DNA of 64,000 nucleotides from Emiliania huxleyi CCMP1516 (lineage: Eukaryota > Haptophyta > Isochrysidales > Noelaerhabdaceae): the NCBI RefSeq assembly GCF_000372725.1, contig NW_005200326.1:99043-163042 (forward strand), written 5' to 3'. Below, in pieces: positions 43,076 to 52,341 of the stretch (its first letter is position 1; every line of letters begins with the position of its first letter). The position numbers were made by a program, and so were the translations under genes. Under the pieces are notes generated by a model. That model ran no database searches. It was not told the DNA's origin and worked only from the letters and a program-made list of their open reading frames with translations.

Positions 43076-43604
43076 CGTGCTCTCTAGGAAAGGTGCGGGA
43101 GCTCCACAAACCAGGTTCGTGTTCAAACTCTCTCGGGTTGTTGCACGAGTATATGGGCCACGATGTCTCAAATATGAGGGGTTTTGACTCCTACCGGCTC
43201 CTGACGCTATTCCTGGCAGCTCTAATGGCCAGGGTCAGTAGTGTTGTGATAGATGGTGCCCATACTAGCGCAGGAGCTGCCACACTCGCCCGGACCGTCC
43301 CCTTCTGGGGCCGGTTCCGCAGCCCGCGAGAGCCGACAGCGGGGCCGTGCCGCGGGTGCCTACTGCCGAGTGCCACAAACACTGCGCCGTCCCGCCATCA
43401 CCTACAGGCTGTCTTGTGGGATGGTTGGGATGTCCAAACGCCACCATCTTGGCTCTTGCGACCTCAAACCCGCAAGCTGTATGGGTGGTCCTGACGTCGA
43501 CAGACGCCCGATGACCACGGTGAAGCTGAGCCGGAACGAGTCGACAAGTCTCGCCTGAGCCCGTGGCGGTCGCCGGCTGAGTCGTTGTGCACGGTATGAT
43601 GTAA

Positions 43605-44130
43605 CATACTTCCGGGCCGGTGTGCGGGGAGCGAACCTTAACGACCGCCCAGAAGCTTTCTGAGCGAACCAATCGGGCCAGGATCATCAGCATATGTCCC
43701 CTGCACAACATCGTGGGCGTTTGAGCGGTATTTGAGGAGCACCGCGACTCTGAAGTTCGGCCGGGTGGTCTGCAGACCCCCCCCCCCCCCCCCCCCCGGA
43801 GCAGCAGAGGCTCCGTGGGGTCGAAAAGTCGACGCTGGGAGTCGCACTCGTCAAACCGTCGCAACACCACGCGGTCCGCACGTACCTCCCACATCCCCTC
43901 CACCGCTGAGAAGGCGCAGATCGACCGCCGGGCCGCGTAGTCGTCGTTAAGGAGCGGTTTTTGGAGCCGTACGAAGAGGTCCCAGACACGGGCGAACATG
44001 CGGTTTTTCGACGACCACACGCGATGTGGTATCTGGTTTTTGCTAAAAACGGGCCGCCTAGTGCAGCATCACTAGTACAACACGCAACCACACTGAGAGC
44101 TCCACACTAGCCGGTATAGGCGAGCCCCGG
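43605..44130. repeat. dispersed repeat family C, copy 2
   Basis: Nearly identical to 447-955, with a longer poly-C tract (about 43779-43797). The match stops just after GCCGGTATAGGCGAG. Minus-strand open pieces LFVRLQKPLLNDDYAAR and VEGMWEVRADRVVLRRFDEC suggest an old coding origin. Confidence 0.85.
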
Positions 44131-44297
44131 CGGCCTCACCGTCGCCGCTCGCGGCGGAGCCGACGGCGGAGCCACGGGTCGGTGCGACCTTTTGGGGGCC
44201 CATGAGCTCGCCGGGACGTCACCGATGGCTCGGCGCGCCTCTTCCCGCCAGCGCGGGGCGGCCCACCTACAGGAGCGAGGGGGAGGTGGTCGTGCGC

Positions 44298-44648
44298 TCA
44301 CTTTGGCGGTCGCGCGCGAGGTGAATACTGGGTGTGAAGCGCGCAGGAGGCGATAGTGGGCGCGCCGGCGGTCGAGCCACCGAAGAATTCGACGTGGCGC
44401 AGCTCCGCGCCGGCGGGGACGACCGAGCACATGATGTCGGCGGCGGTCACGCGACGAGGGAGAGCCGCAGGAGCCCTCTGAGAGCCAGGCGCCGAAAAGC
44501 AGCGTGGGCGGCGGCCGCTATCAGCCACCTGTGGGCGGTCATCGGGGTCGCGGTCAAGCGCTGCCAGGGTTGGATCCGGTGCGTCTGGTATCACTGGTGG
44601 GCTGGGTGTGCAGCAGCCGCGCTCAAAAAGAGGCAAAAAACTCGACAA
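44298..44648 (-). CDS. hypothetical exon
   Basis: The last part of this frame (RVTAADIMCSVVPAGAELRH, FFGGSTAGAPTIASCALHTQ) has protein-like composition, while the first part is weak. It could be the 3' part of the membrane-protein gene at 44767-45438 on the same strand. No family recognised. Confidence 0.3.
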   Translation of the reverse strand: MSSFLPLFERGCCTPSPPVIPDAPDPTLAALDRDPDDRPQVADSGRRPRCFSAPGSQRAPAALPRRVTAADIMCSVVPAGAELRHVEFFGGSTAGAPTIASCALHTQYSPRARPPK

Positions 44649-44766
44649 CTGTTTGGAGTGTCAGCTCTCTCGACACACCGTGCTCGGCCCGGCTGGCAAG
44701 CTGGCTGGTGGTCGCGCGCAGCGCGTCCGCGCGGCTGCGACTGGTCGGGCACCTCGGCTGGGTCCA

Positions 44767-45438
44767 TCAGCACGAGGCCCGCCCCGTCGGGAAGCCCAGC
44801 GAGCGCATGGGCGGCCGGCGCGAGCGGAGATCGGCGGCCGAGAATCCGACTCGTCTGATGCATCCCGTCATCAGTGTTTTTTCACTATTTATGTGACCGA
44901 CTCGGCAATCCTCCTCCTCCTCCTCAATTGCGTCGCTCATCTGGAGGCTCTTGACGACGGCAGTCTGGTCGACGGGGTGCGGCGCCACCGCCGCCGGCTT
45001 GGCCGCCGGCGCCGTCGCCACGCGGTAGAAACGCGGTCGCTTGCCCGGGGATGCGCTGTCGAGGCTCACCACGCGAGCCGAGCGTCGGCGGTGTGCGAAC
45101 ACGCGTCCCATCACCAGCAACAGTGCCGCGACAACGGCCGCGACAACGGCAAGGATCACAGCGGCCGAGACGCCGCCTTTCTTAGTGAGGAGACGCACCA
45201 CGGTTGGTGTCGCGGGGCTGGGGTGGGACGGCGGCGAGGTGGGGTGCATGTACCTCAACAATAACTCACGTATTTTTTTTTGAGTCGGCGACACAGCCGT
45301 CAGTCGTCCTCCATCAGGACACGCTGGACGCCCTCTGGACGCTCTGGAGCGGTGCGCGCAGCCCCAAACTCGCGGGGATCGAAGCGCCAGCTGTAGTGCT
45401 GCTGCCTGTTCCACTTCCTGGGCAGCAGCATCAGCCAC
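44767..45438 (-). CDS. hypothetical single-pass membrane protein
   Basis: The well-supported part (about 45250-44767) has a hydrophobic helix, GGVSAAVILAVVAAVVAALL, followed by basic VMGRVFAHRRRSARV, then VVSLDSASPGKRPRFYRVAT, an acidic run (DAIEEEEEDCRVG) and KTLMTGCIRRVGFSA near the end. This is a type I/III-like layout with a cytosolic basic flank. The first 60 codons are doubtful and an intron near 45270 is possible. It is divergent from the SnoaL-like gene. Confidence 0.5.
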   Translation of the reverse strand: MADAAAQEVEQAAALQLALRSPRVWGCAHRSRASRGRPACPDGGRLTAVSPTQKKIRELLLRYMHPTSPPSHPSPATPTVVRLLTKKGGVSAAVILAVVAAVVAALLLVMGRVFAHRRRSARVVSLDSASPGKRPRFYRVATAPAAKPAAVAPHPVDQTAVVKSLQMSDAIEEEEEDCRVGHINSEKTLMTGCIRRVGFSAADLRSRRPPMRSLGFPTGRASC

Positions 45439-45594
45439 TGCTGCCCTGCCGGCTCGTCAAAGTCCGGGTCCGCGTCCCACTCCCAGAGCACCGCACCGGC
45501 CGGCACCAGTGCAATACTGGATGTGATAGCACCCCCCTCCCTCTGCGCTCTCACTCGTGGGACATCGGACAAGTCGCGGAGGTTTCGTGCTCCG

Positions 45595-46941
45595 ATGCTG
45601 CTCGTCGTCACCGCTGTGGCGGCACTCCGTTGCCCTCCCGGCAGAACGGTGGTGGCGCTCCGCAGTCCAGCCGGGCCACTGCGTTGCGCCAGTCCAGTCG
45701 GGCCACTACGTTGCGATTCGCTGCGTATGAACACGGAGGTGGAGGTGCCTCCGGCCGACGTCCAGGAGGGCCCGGCCGTGGTTGCCATCCGAGAGTACTT
45801 TGGCGCGTGGAACCGACGCGACATGGACGCGGCCTGTGAGTGCTTCGCGGACGAGTGCGTATACGACGACACTCAGTACAACGGCGCATTCTCTGGAAAG
45901 GTGGCCCTCAAGCAACACCTCCTCCGCGTCGCAGACGCTCTTCCACCCACGTTCCAAGTTTGCATAGATGAAGTGGCAGACGGCGGCAGCACGGTGGGCG
46001 TGCAATGGCATGTCGAGAACGATGGCCGCCCGCTACCGTTCACACGTGGATGTTCCATGTACAAGGCCGATCCATCGACGGGTCTCCTCATCTCCGGGTT
46101 CGACGTGCCCGAGCCGGCGCCCTTCAAGCCTGGCTCCGCCTCGCTGCTCCTGCTCGGCGTCGCCTCGAAGGTGATCGCAGAGCCGATCCGCGCGGTGCCT
46201 CTCGTGGTGTGGGGGCTGTACGTGAGCATCGTCTTCTTCTCAAACGGCATTCTGCCAGGGCCCGATGCCACGCAGCTCGATCCCGCCACATGGACCGAGG
46301 TGATCGGCCTCTCGCTCAACTTCTGGCTCGTGGCGCCCATCCTGCACCTGCCCTTCTCGCCCGCCCTCCACCCTGGCCTCGAGGCAATCTTCAACTTGCT
46401 GCTCGCGTGGGCGGCCGCCTTTGCCGGCTTCCTCTCCGACGGACGGCCGGGGCGACCCTCCGGCTCCATGGTCCCCGTTGTTGCGGGCATGCAGTTCCTC
46501 ACGAATGCCTTCCTGCTGCCGTACCTTGTCGTGCGAGCGCCGGAGTCGAACGCTCCCGTGTATTACGACGAGTTGGAGCCAAAGGAGGCGCTCGTGAGCG
46601 AGTGGCGTGGGCTCGGGCCGCTGCTGGCGACGGTCGGCACCGGCTCGCTCGTGTGGGGCCTCGTGGCGCGGCCTGAGTTTGGCGAGCTCGCGACGCGGTG
46701 GGCCTCGCTGATTGATCTCCTCTCCGCCGATCGGCTCGCCTCGTCGTTCGTCGTCGACCTGGTGCTCTTCGCCCTTTTCCAAGGCTGGCTTGTCGACGAT
46801 GATCTCCGGCGGCGCGGCGTCACCGACACGTCGGAGTCCGCCACGCTGAGTGCCGTTGCCAAGTTTGTGCCCTTTTATGGCATGTGCGCATACCTGGCCT
46901 TGCGCCCCGCGTTACCGACTCGTCCAGAGCTGTCGGAGTGA
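45595..46941 (+). CDS. SnoaL/NTF2-like domain fused to a membrane region, probably plastid protein
   Basis: 448 codons without intron from MLLVVTAVAALRCPP, a short signal-like start; the frame is open to an earlier ATG at 45523 that lacks a signal. The next 45 residues repeat SPAGPLRCAS/SPVGPLRCDS, as in a transit peptide. Residues about 50-160 are a SnoaL-like fold (VVAIREYFGAWNRRDMDAAC, CVYDDTQYNGAFSGKVALK, VGVQWHVENDGRPLPFTRGC). The rest has five or six hydrophobic helices (VVWGLYVSIVFFSNGI, SLNFWLVAPILHLPF, LLLAWAAAFAGFLSD). Plant chloroplast proteins share this order. Enzyme activity is not shown. Confidence 0.75.
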   Translation: MLLVVTAVAALRCPPGRTVVALRSPAGPLRCASPVGPLRCDSLRMNTEVEVPPADVQEGPAVVAIREYFGAWNRRDMDAACECFADECVYDDTQYNGAFSGKVALKQHLLRVADALPPTFQVCIDEVADGGSTVGVQWHVENDGRPLPFTRGCSMYKADPSTGLLISGFDVPEPAPFKPGSASLLLLGVASKVIAEPIRAVPLVVWGLYVSIVFFSNGILPGPDATQLDPATWTEVIGLSLNFWLVAPILHLPFSPALHPGLEAIFNLLLAWAAAFAGFLSDGRPGRPSGSMVPVVAGMQFLTNAFLLPYLVVRAPESNAPVYYDELEPKEALVSEWRGLGPLLATVGTGSLVWGLVARPEFGELATRWASLIDLLSADRLASSFVVDLVLFALFQGWLVDDDLRRRGVTDTSESATLSAVAKFVPFYGMCAYLALRPALPTRPELSE

Positions 46942-47548
46942 GGAATTTGCCAGGGGGGCGGCGATGGGGCCGGCTCTAGCTGTGCATGGAAAGGCAACCA
47001 CTCGCCCCGCGTGCGCAGCGCCCGCAGCCCCTGCCTCACGAATGTGGTATAAGCTGAAGCCGTGTTCGTACATACGCAGCGACACGAGTCGAGTTGACAG
47101 TACATTGTACGGGACGTAGGTTCCTAGGACCACAAGTGTACGTAGGACCACAGGGTGATGGCCGCGCCAGCCGTCATTCTGCGCGTTAAAGCTCCTTAGC
47201 AGATAAAGGACTCCCGCATAGCAATAGTTACACTGTTTAGGACGTTCAGAAAGACAAGAGAGAAGGGTACCACACGGTCCCACACGGTCCCACGGGTCCC
47301 ACGGGGGGGGGTGCTCGAAAAAGAAGCGGCGTCTACTAAAAACGCGCACGAGAGGGGAACACGACGCGCGATGGAGGCGACGGCGGCGAAGCAAGGCCCC
47401 AAGCTGGTGGCGCCGCTCAATCGACGGCCGCACGCAGCTGAAGGAGAAGGGCGCGACGCGCTCGAGCGAATTCCTACAGCACTCAGCAGAGTTACTTTTT
47501 ACAGGGGTCGGGTTATGGAAGGCGCTAGGCGGCTCATTACACCTCATT
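46942..47548. other. intergenic region, no gene seen
   Basis: Short frames only. A poly-G/CCCAC repeat lies near 47275-47310. Confidence 0.4.
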
Positions 47549-47783
47549 TCACATTTTTGGTTTTCGACAGATACAGCCATTTGGTTTTCGGCGCTTGGAG
47601 AGCAGTCCTCACAGCTTCATCGGGGACCCACAGGCCCCATGCTCGTTGGAAAGGCCTGAGTGAGGCACCGAGACAGCATGGGGCCTGTGGATCCCCGGAT
47701 GAAGCTGTGAGGCGTCGCGCGCGTGAGGCATGCTCTCTCCAAGCGCCGAAAACCAAATGACTGTCGAAAACCAAATGTGCCCT
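47549..47783. mobile_element. foldback (MITE-like) element
   Basis: A long imperfect inverted repeat. The left arm has TTTGGTTTTCGGCGCTTGGA, CTCACAGCTTCATC and CAGGCCCCATGCT, and the right arm carries their reverse complements in mirrored order. The outer ends CACATTT..GGTTTTCGACAG and CTGTCGAAAACCAAATGTG also pair. Total about 235 bp, no coding capacity. Target duplication is not obvious. Confidence 0.75.
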
Positions 47784-47799
47784 TCCATCCATACACTAC

Positions 47800-47882
47800 C
47801 GGTACCGGACCGGTACCGGGACCGGTACCACCGACCGGTACCGGTCCCGGTACCGGGACCGGTACCGGTGCCGGTACTGCGT
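47800..47882. repeat. GGTACCGG / GACCGGTACC palindromic tract
   Basis: Dense overlapping GGTACC and ACCGGT palindromes shortly upstream of the gene at 47948. Confidence 0.85.
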
Positions 47883-47947
47883 TCTGTATCCCAGCCCCTT
47901 GACTATCCATACAGTTCACAGATGACAGAACAACACCAGGGAAAAAG

Positions 47948-49030
47948 ATGGCCGACGTCGGTGGCCCTCCGTCGCCAGACTCCCGTCGGCAGAATCCAAC
48001 GGTGGCGGTATGCGTCGCCGGGCAGTTGCGCACATTGCTCGAACAGTCGTTGCAGGACCACTGGCAGAATGTCGTGCTCCAGCCCTTGCAGCACTCGTAC
48101 GCCATCTTCTTGCAGGTCAGCACCGAGGGCGCCGGCAGGGTGCTGCCCTCTGCTCTCGAGCACCTCGCAAGCTGGCTCAAGCCGTGGGCGTCAAGCATTG
48201 CGACGGACGAGGACGTGCTACTGGCGCATAACACCAGCGTGAGCGCATCGCTGCAAGCCATGCGCGTCGCGAGATTGCTGCACAATGGGCTGCGCGGCAC
48301 GCTGGGCCTTCGCTGGGAAGGATGCCTTCGCGACATCGAGTCGGCCGAAACGGAGCACAGGCACACCTTTGGCTGGGTGGTTCGTACACGGCCAGATCTG
48401 GCCTGGCGGTGCACCCTGCCTCGCCTCAGCCTGTGGCCCGCGCCGCGCCAGCTGGACTCAGTCCTTTTGATGGCAGACTATGCGGCGGTCATGCCGCGGC
48501 AGATGGCGGCAGCGATGCTCCAGCTGCACCATCGGGTGAGCAATGCAAGCGCTGGGTCATGCGGCATGGCCTTGTTCGAGCACGACGCCTGTATGGACGC
48601 GCTGCTGCACGCGCTCCGCATCGGCGCGTGCGAAATCGTCCCGCGTGCCCACCTAGTCCGGGCGGCAGATCTGAGGCGCGGGCTGCGCCCTGCTCGAGGC
48701 CCATTGCCGACTTGCCAGATCGGCTGGTCAGCAAGCCGACCCGATGCACCGCCGGGGAGCTTTTGCCTGCCGTCGGCGTCGCTGCTGCTCCCGTGTTCGT
48801 CCGCATCCTTCGTCGGCAAGCACGGGATGGGCAGCTGGCGATGCAGAGCCAATGCCACGGCATTCGCCCGGTGGCGTCGCCTTGCCGCGCGTGTGCATGC
48901 AGATGCTGACACGGGCAGGCCGTGGTGGCAAGTGCCACCTCCAGGCAACGCAAGTGCACAGCCGCACCGTGGTGAGAGGGCGTCGAGTCAATGTGAGCGG
49001 GGGAATCCTGGCCGCTCTCGCTGTACGTGA
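47948..49030 (+). CDS. glycosyltransferase-like protein
   Basis: 360 codons without intron. The start VAVCVAGQLRTLLEQSLQDH, then YAIFLQVSTEG and FGWVVRTRPDLAWRC, resemble eukaryotic glycosyltransferase-like proteins (DUF7796-type) in which a first strand with GQLR and an R-x-R-x-D motif form the sugar-nucleotide pocket. No signal peptide is evident, but a leader exon could be missing. The last 20 residues after PWWQVPPPGNA look like read-through. Function in surface glycan making is inference. 49031-49672 holds no gene I can support. Confidence 0.55.
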   Translation: MADVGGPPSPDSRRQNPTVAVCVAGQLRTLLEQSLQDHWQNVVLQPLQHSYAIFLQVSTEGAGRVLPSALEHLASWLKPWASSIATDEDVLLAHNTSVSASLQAMRVARLLHNGLRGTLGLRWEGCLRDIESAETEHRHTFGWVVRTRPDLAWRCTLPRLSLWPAPRQLDSVLLMADYAAVMPRQMAAAMLQLHHRVSNASAGSCGMALFEHDACMDALLHALRIGACEIVPRAHLVRAADLRRGLRPARGPLPTCQIGWSASRPDAPPGSFCLPSASLLLPCSSASFVGKHGMGSWRCRANATAFARWRRLAARVHADADTGRPWWQVPPPGNASAQPHRGERASSQCERGNPGRSRCT

Positions 49031-49672
49031 CCGGACGGGAGCCGTCGGCTCTCGTCTATTAGTTGGTGATGTGCCACGCCACGTGAGACGTGTGCCACCC
49101 GTCCGTGAGCACACTCGCATGCCTTTGCATGCCTGCTTGTGGACTTTGCTGCCGTTGCTTTGTGTCGCCGTTGTCCTGTGCCGTGTCCGTTGTTTTTTGT
49201 TCAAACGATCGCTAATCAGAGGGGGACCCCTCGCATGCTGTTCGGCTCGCGCACGAGCTAGGCGTCTACTCAAACGGCCGCGCATGGGCCGGAAAAGGCT
49301 GGGTTCGCTTATGACGCTGGAGGGCTTCCGGACCCGACATTGTGGCTTTTCCTTAGGAAGAAATTTCCAGTCCGCTTCCGCAGAGGCTACCTCGGTACCC
49401 ATCGAAGCCGAGTCGAAGCTGCCCGCTGGGCTAGGCGCGGCCGATCTAAATCGTCATACACGTACCGCGCCACGGCGTAGTTGGTCGAAGGGAGTCTATC
49501 CGCGCTCCCTGGCTTATCCCTGGCCTGGCGCTGGCGGCCGACGCCATCACCATCGACCAGCGCATGGCCACATGCGGCGTGCTCCCGCGCGGACGGTACA
49601 ACCACCATGCTGACGACGCGCGTTACCGAGAGTATGTGTGGACGAACATGCTGACTCTGCCTACGAGGGTTC

Positions 49673-49917
49673 TCACTTCTTTTTCCCGGCAGCCGCAGGA
49701 GCAGGTGGCATGTCCTGGCCTTCTGGCGGCGTCCACAGCGGCTCGAGCGTCTGCGGGCTGCTCCCGTCGTCCGCAGCTGCAACGACCTTGCACAGGATGC
49801 ACACCTCCTTTGGTTTCAGCACCTGCGTCGCCATCGTTTTCCCCATGTCCATCAGACCGACGGTGCTTCCGTCCTCGCGCTGCAGCTCCACCGGCTCTGC
49901 GAGGTCACTGTAGCCAC
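49673..49917 (-). CDS. hypothetical C-terminal exon
   Basis: Minus-strand frame reading NCGYSDLAEPVELQREDGST, VGLMDMGKTMATQVLKPKEV, CILCKVVAAADDG and a Pro-rich end PPAPAAAGKKK before TGA. The composition is more protein-like than the plus-strand frames here. Upstream is a GGGGCGGGCC tandem tract (49925-50000) of the kind found in introns. The rest of the gene is not found. Unrecognised. Confidence 0.4.
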
Positions 49918-50057
49918 AGTTCTCCTCGGGGCGGGTCTGGCCGGGGCGGGTCGGGCCGGGGCGGGCCGGGGCGGGCCGGGGCGGGCCGGGGCGGGTGGGT
50001 TGATTTCGGAGTGACTCGGTGTGATTCTCGGTTGATCTCGGGCGATCCCCCACACAG

Positions 50058-51334
50058 GTGAGCGACACGTACATCACCCACATCATTCAGGAGTGGTTCT
50101 ATGGCCGTGTTGAGCGGTACATCAAGCAATGGTTCGAGCAGCACTGTCCGATGGACATATGCCTCGCTGACCATCACGGCAAGTACGCGTCCCGACAGCG
50201 GCTTGACGGCGAGCGCTTCTTAACTTGGGTCTACCGATGTATGAACTCCTGGGGCGGTATCCCCATATCTGTCTTTGTCGAGACGACCTCCATGCGCGAT
50301 CCAATCACAGTTCGAGCGCACAACGGCTACAGAGAGGCGGCCAGGGTGCACGGGCATGAGCCGCCCTACCATAACGTGGTGGACAATCCGCACAAAGACG
50401 GGCCAGGTTTGCTCGAAAACAACTATCCTGGAGGCGGCAAAGAGCAACTCCTATTCGGCGGGTCGGTCGTCCAAGTCGTTACCGAGAGCGAGTGCGACGC
50501 CGCGTGTGCCTCCCTGCGGCAACAGGCCGCCAGCGCCGCCGGGCGGCGTGGTCAGCCTCGCGTGTATTGGGACACTGAGAATGCGATGCGGCCAGGTGGA
50601 GCATCGGGCACGGCCAAGGCCGACTTGGTGCAGATTTTGGCGGGTGCCGACGCGTGCTATCTATTCCGCGTTTGCTTGTGGCCGACGTGCTTTGCGTCGT
50701 TCGCGCGGCTGCTTGGGGAACGCTCACCCCGACGCACAAGCTGCCCGCCGGCCCGGCAAAGGCGCTCAAGCAGGCGTCCGAGGTTGCCGTCGGAGAGACG
50801 GTCTGGATCGCGTCGCCGGCCGCGGGCACGCTCGTGCAGGCGCGTCTATACCCCCAGCACCACATACACACCCCTGCCTATCTCCCGATGCGAGCCCCCC
50901 CCCACCCCCCTCTTGCCAGGCGCCCGTCCTCAAGATAACCAAGGTCGTGGCCGACGGGCTGCACAGCCCGCTCACCAAGCACGGCGGCTGGCCGGTCGTC
51001 GACGGCGTCGCGACCTCGTACAGCAGCGCGGCCGTCGTCGCGCGCAACAAGTACCTCGTCCCGCTCGTCGAGGCGGTCTGCCCCTCCCTCGGCCGCCTCG
51101 TCGTGGCGGCCGTGAACCCCAAGCCGATGCACTACATCGATGGCGAGGTGAGCCCTCTTCCGCCGTCCCATGTTATATCTCACGTGTCCCCACTCCTCCC
51201 CACCCAGTCGCCCACGTTCGCCTCGCTTTCGACCGAAGGTGGTCGAGCCAATCTCGTCGCTCGAGGTCGCCGCTGCCGTGGCCGTCACGGCCGCCGCCAC
51301 CCTTGGCGTGCGCAAGATCACGGCGCGCAAGTAA
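50058..51334 (+). CDS. Hint-domain (hedgehog/intein-like) protein
   Basis: The exon from about 50058 follows a CACACAG acceptor and reads VSDTYITHIIQEWFYGRVER, ICLADHHGKYASRQRL, FVETTSMRDPITVRAHNGYR, then GQPRVYWDTENAMRPGGASG. Downstream exons form the second half of a Hint fold: GTLTPTHKLPAG, SEVAVGETVWIAS, VLKITKVVADGLHSPLTKHG, VVDGVATSYSS. An intron at about 50853-50938 (donor GCGCGTC, acceptor CCAG then GCGCCCG) again has a near copy of the next exon start. The end VVEPISSLEVAAAVAVTAAA then TLGVRKITARK is hydrophobic. The N-terminal Cys block of the Hint fold was not found, so self-cleavage is uncertain. The join near 50650 is not settled. Confidence 0.6.
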
Positions 51335-51496
51335 TGCGCGAAGCGGGGTGCTCCAGCTCGGATCGCGCGGTTACGTGTTCTATCACGCTTGCGGCAACAC
51401 AGCTGCTGTTTTGGTTCTCAACCTCCTCGTCAGGAAAGTTGAAAGTAGACCCCCCCCGATGAACACACCAGTGAGGGAGGGCGAGACGATCGAGGG

Positions 51497-52133
51497 GTCC
51501 CGTACCATGCGGAATCGACCCTATCCAGTGCTCAAGTGCTCAAGTCAGGCCCATAGAGCTGAAGCGTGAAGGAGAAAAACGTGCGCTTAATCGCGATGTT
51601 GATTGTTGTGCGCCAGAGCTGCTTTGCGCATTACTTTAGCGTGACGAACTCGACCAAACGCGTGGGCACGTACTTGAATGCAGCGCGTGAGCCGCTCTGA
51701 TCGACGCACTTAAAGCCAGCCTGCCTCGCAACGTCCGCGAGAAGCTCCCGTCCGACAGCGTTGATCGAATCCGTGTCCACGTAATCGACCTGCATAAATT
51801 GAACGTGGCTGCGTCGCTATCTATGGCCTATGCTCCATGCGCAAGAAGTTTTTCAGCTCGTCAGTCGTGGACACGCCGTTGGCCTCGGCAGTGTCGTAGA
51901 TGTACTGCCAGAACTCAGACTCAGGAGCTTCATTCAGGGAAGCTGCCCTGGAATACGCGGTACGCCTTCTTCCAGAGCTCCTCGCTGGCATCCGTCGACG
52001 CCCGCTTCTTGGGTCTTGGAGCCATGGAAGGTGGCACGCCTTCAAACCGAGCGTGGTCCAACTGGCTGAGGTATTTCTTCTGAGCACTGGATGGAGCCGC
52101 ACTGGATAGGGTCGATTCCGCATGGCACGGGAC
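51497..52133. mobile_element. 637-bp element with 35-bp terminal inverted repeats
   Basis: GTCCCGTACCATGCGGAATC.. at 51497-51531 matches, with one mismatch, the reverse complement of 52099-52133. The interior holds one small gene on the minus strand. This is the layout of a short DNA transposon or MITE with cargo. It sits between the Hint gene and the glycerol kinase gene. Confidence 0.6.
51631..52025 (-). CDS. small hypothetical protein inside the TIR element
   Basis: MAPRPKKRASTDASEELWKK begins at 52025. A frame change near 51950 (intron or frameshift) leads to APESEFWQYIYDTAEANGVS and TTDELKNFLRM. After a T-rich stretch ending TTTATGCAG comes VDYVDTDSINAVGRELLADV, ARQAGFKCVDQSGSRAAFKY and a stop. 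Helical and basic at the N-terminus. No transposase family recognised. Confidence 0.45.
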
Positions 52134-52341
52134 CTTGTTCATTTGGGGGGGGGTCATAACAAACACGGTACAGGATCGAGGTGCACGCTGCTGAAGCAGT
52201 GTGAGTGTCGTCCCGGATATGACACCAACGCGGTATGGGAATCCTCGCTACAAAACGCGGCCAAAAAAAGCAATCCCTCGAGACCTCGAGAGGGTTATGA
52301 GCTTTGGAGGTCGATACCTCGACACGCCTTGCTTCTCCTCA

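Larger units (their letters stand above)
40931..43118. mobile_element. candidate DNA transposon with 28-bp perfect terminal inverted repeats
   Basis: The ends are GAACCTGGTTTGTGGAGCTC.. at 40931-40958 and its exact reverse complement at 43091-43118. Directly inside the left end is an array of GTTCTGACAGC, with more copies of GTTCTGACA up to 42060, like the subterminal motifs bound by transposase in CACTA/En-Spm elements. It contains an acidic-protein frame at 42112-42846, a (CA)n tract and an inverted family A repeat. No transposase catalytic motif is visible, so a non-autonomous or decayed element is likely. A clear target-site duplication was not found. Confidence 0.45.

Noticed and set aside
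49545-49682. Plus-strand exon ITIDQRMATCGVLPRGRYNH
   Set aside because: The opposite strand has an equally plausible frame (NYAVARYVYDDLDRP) and neither links to a recognisable gene.
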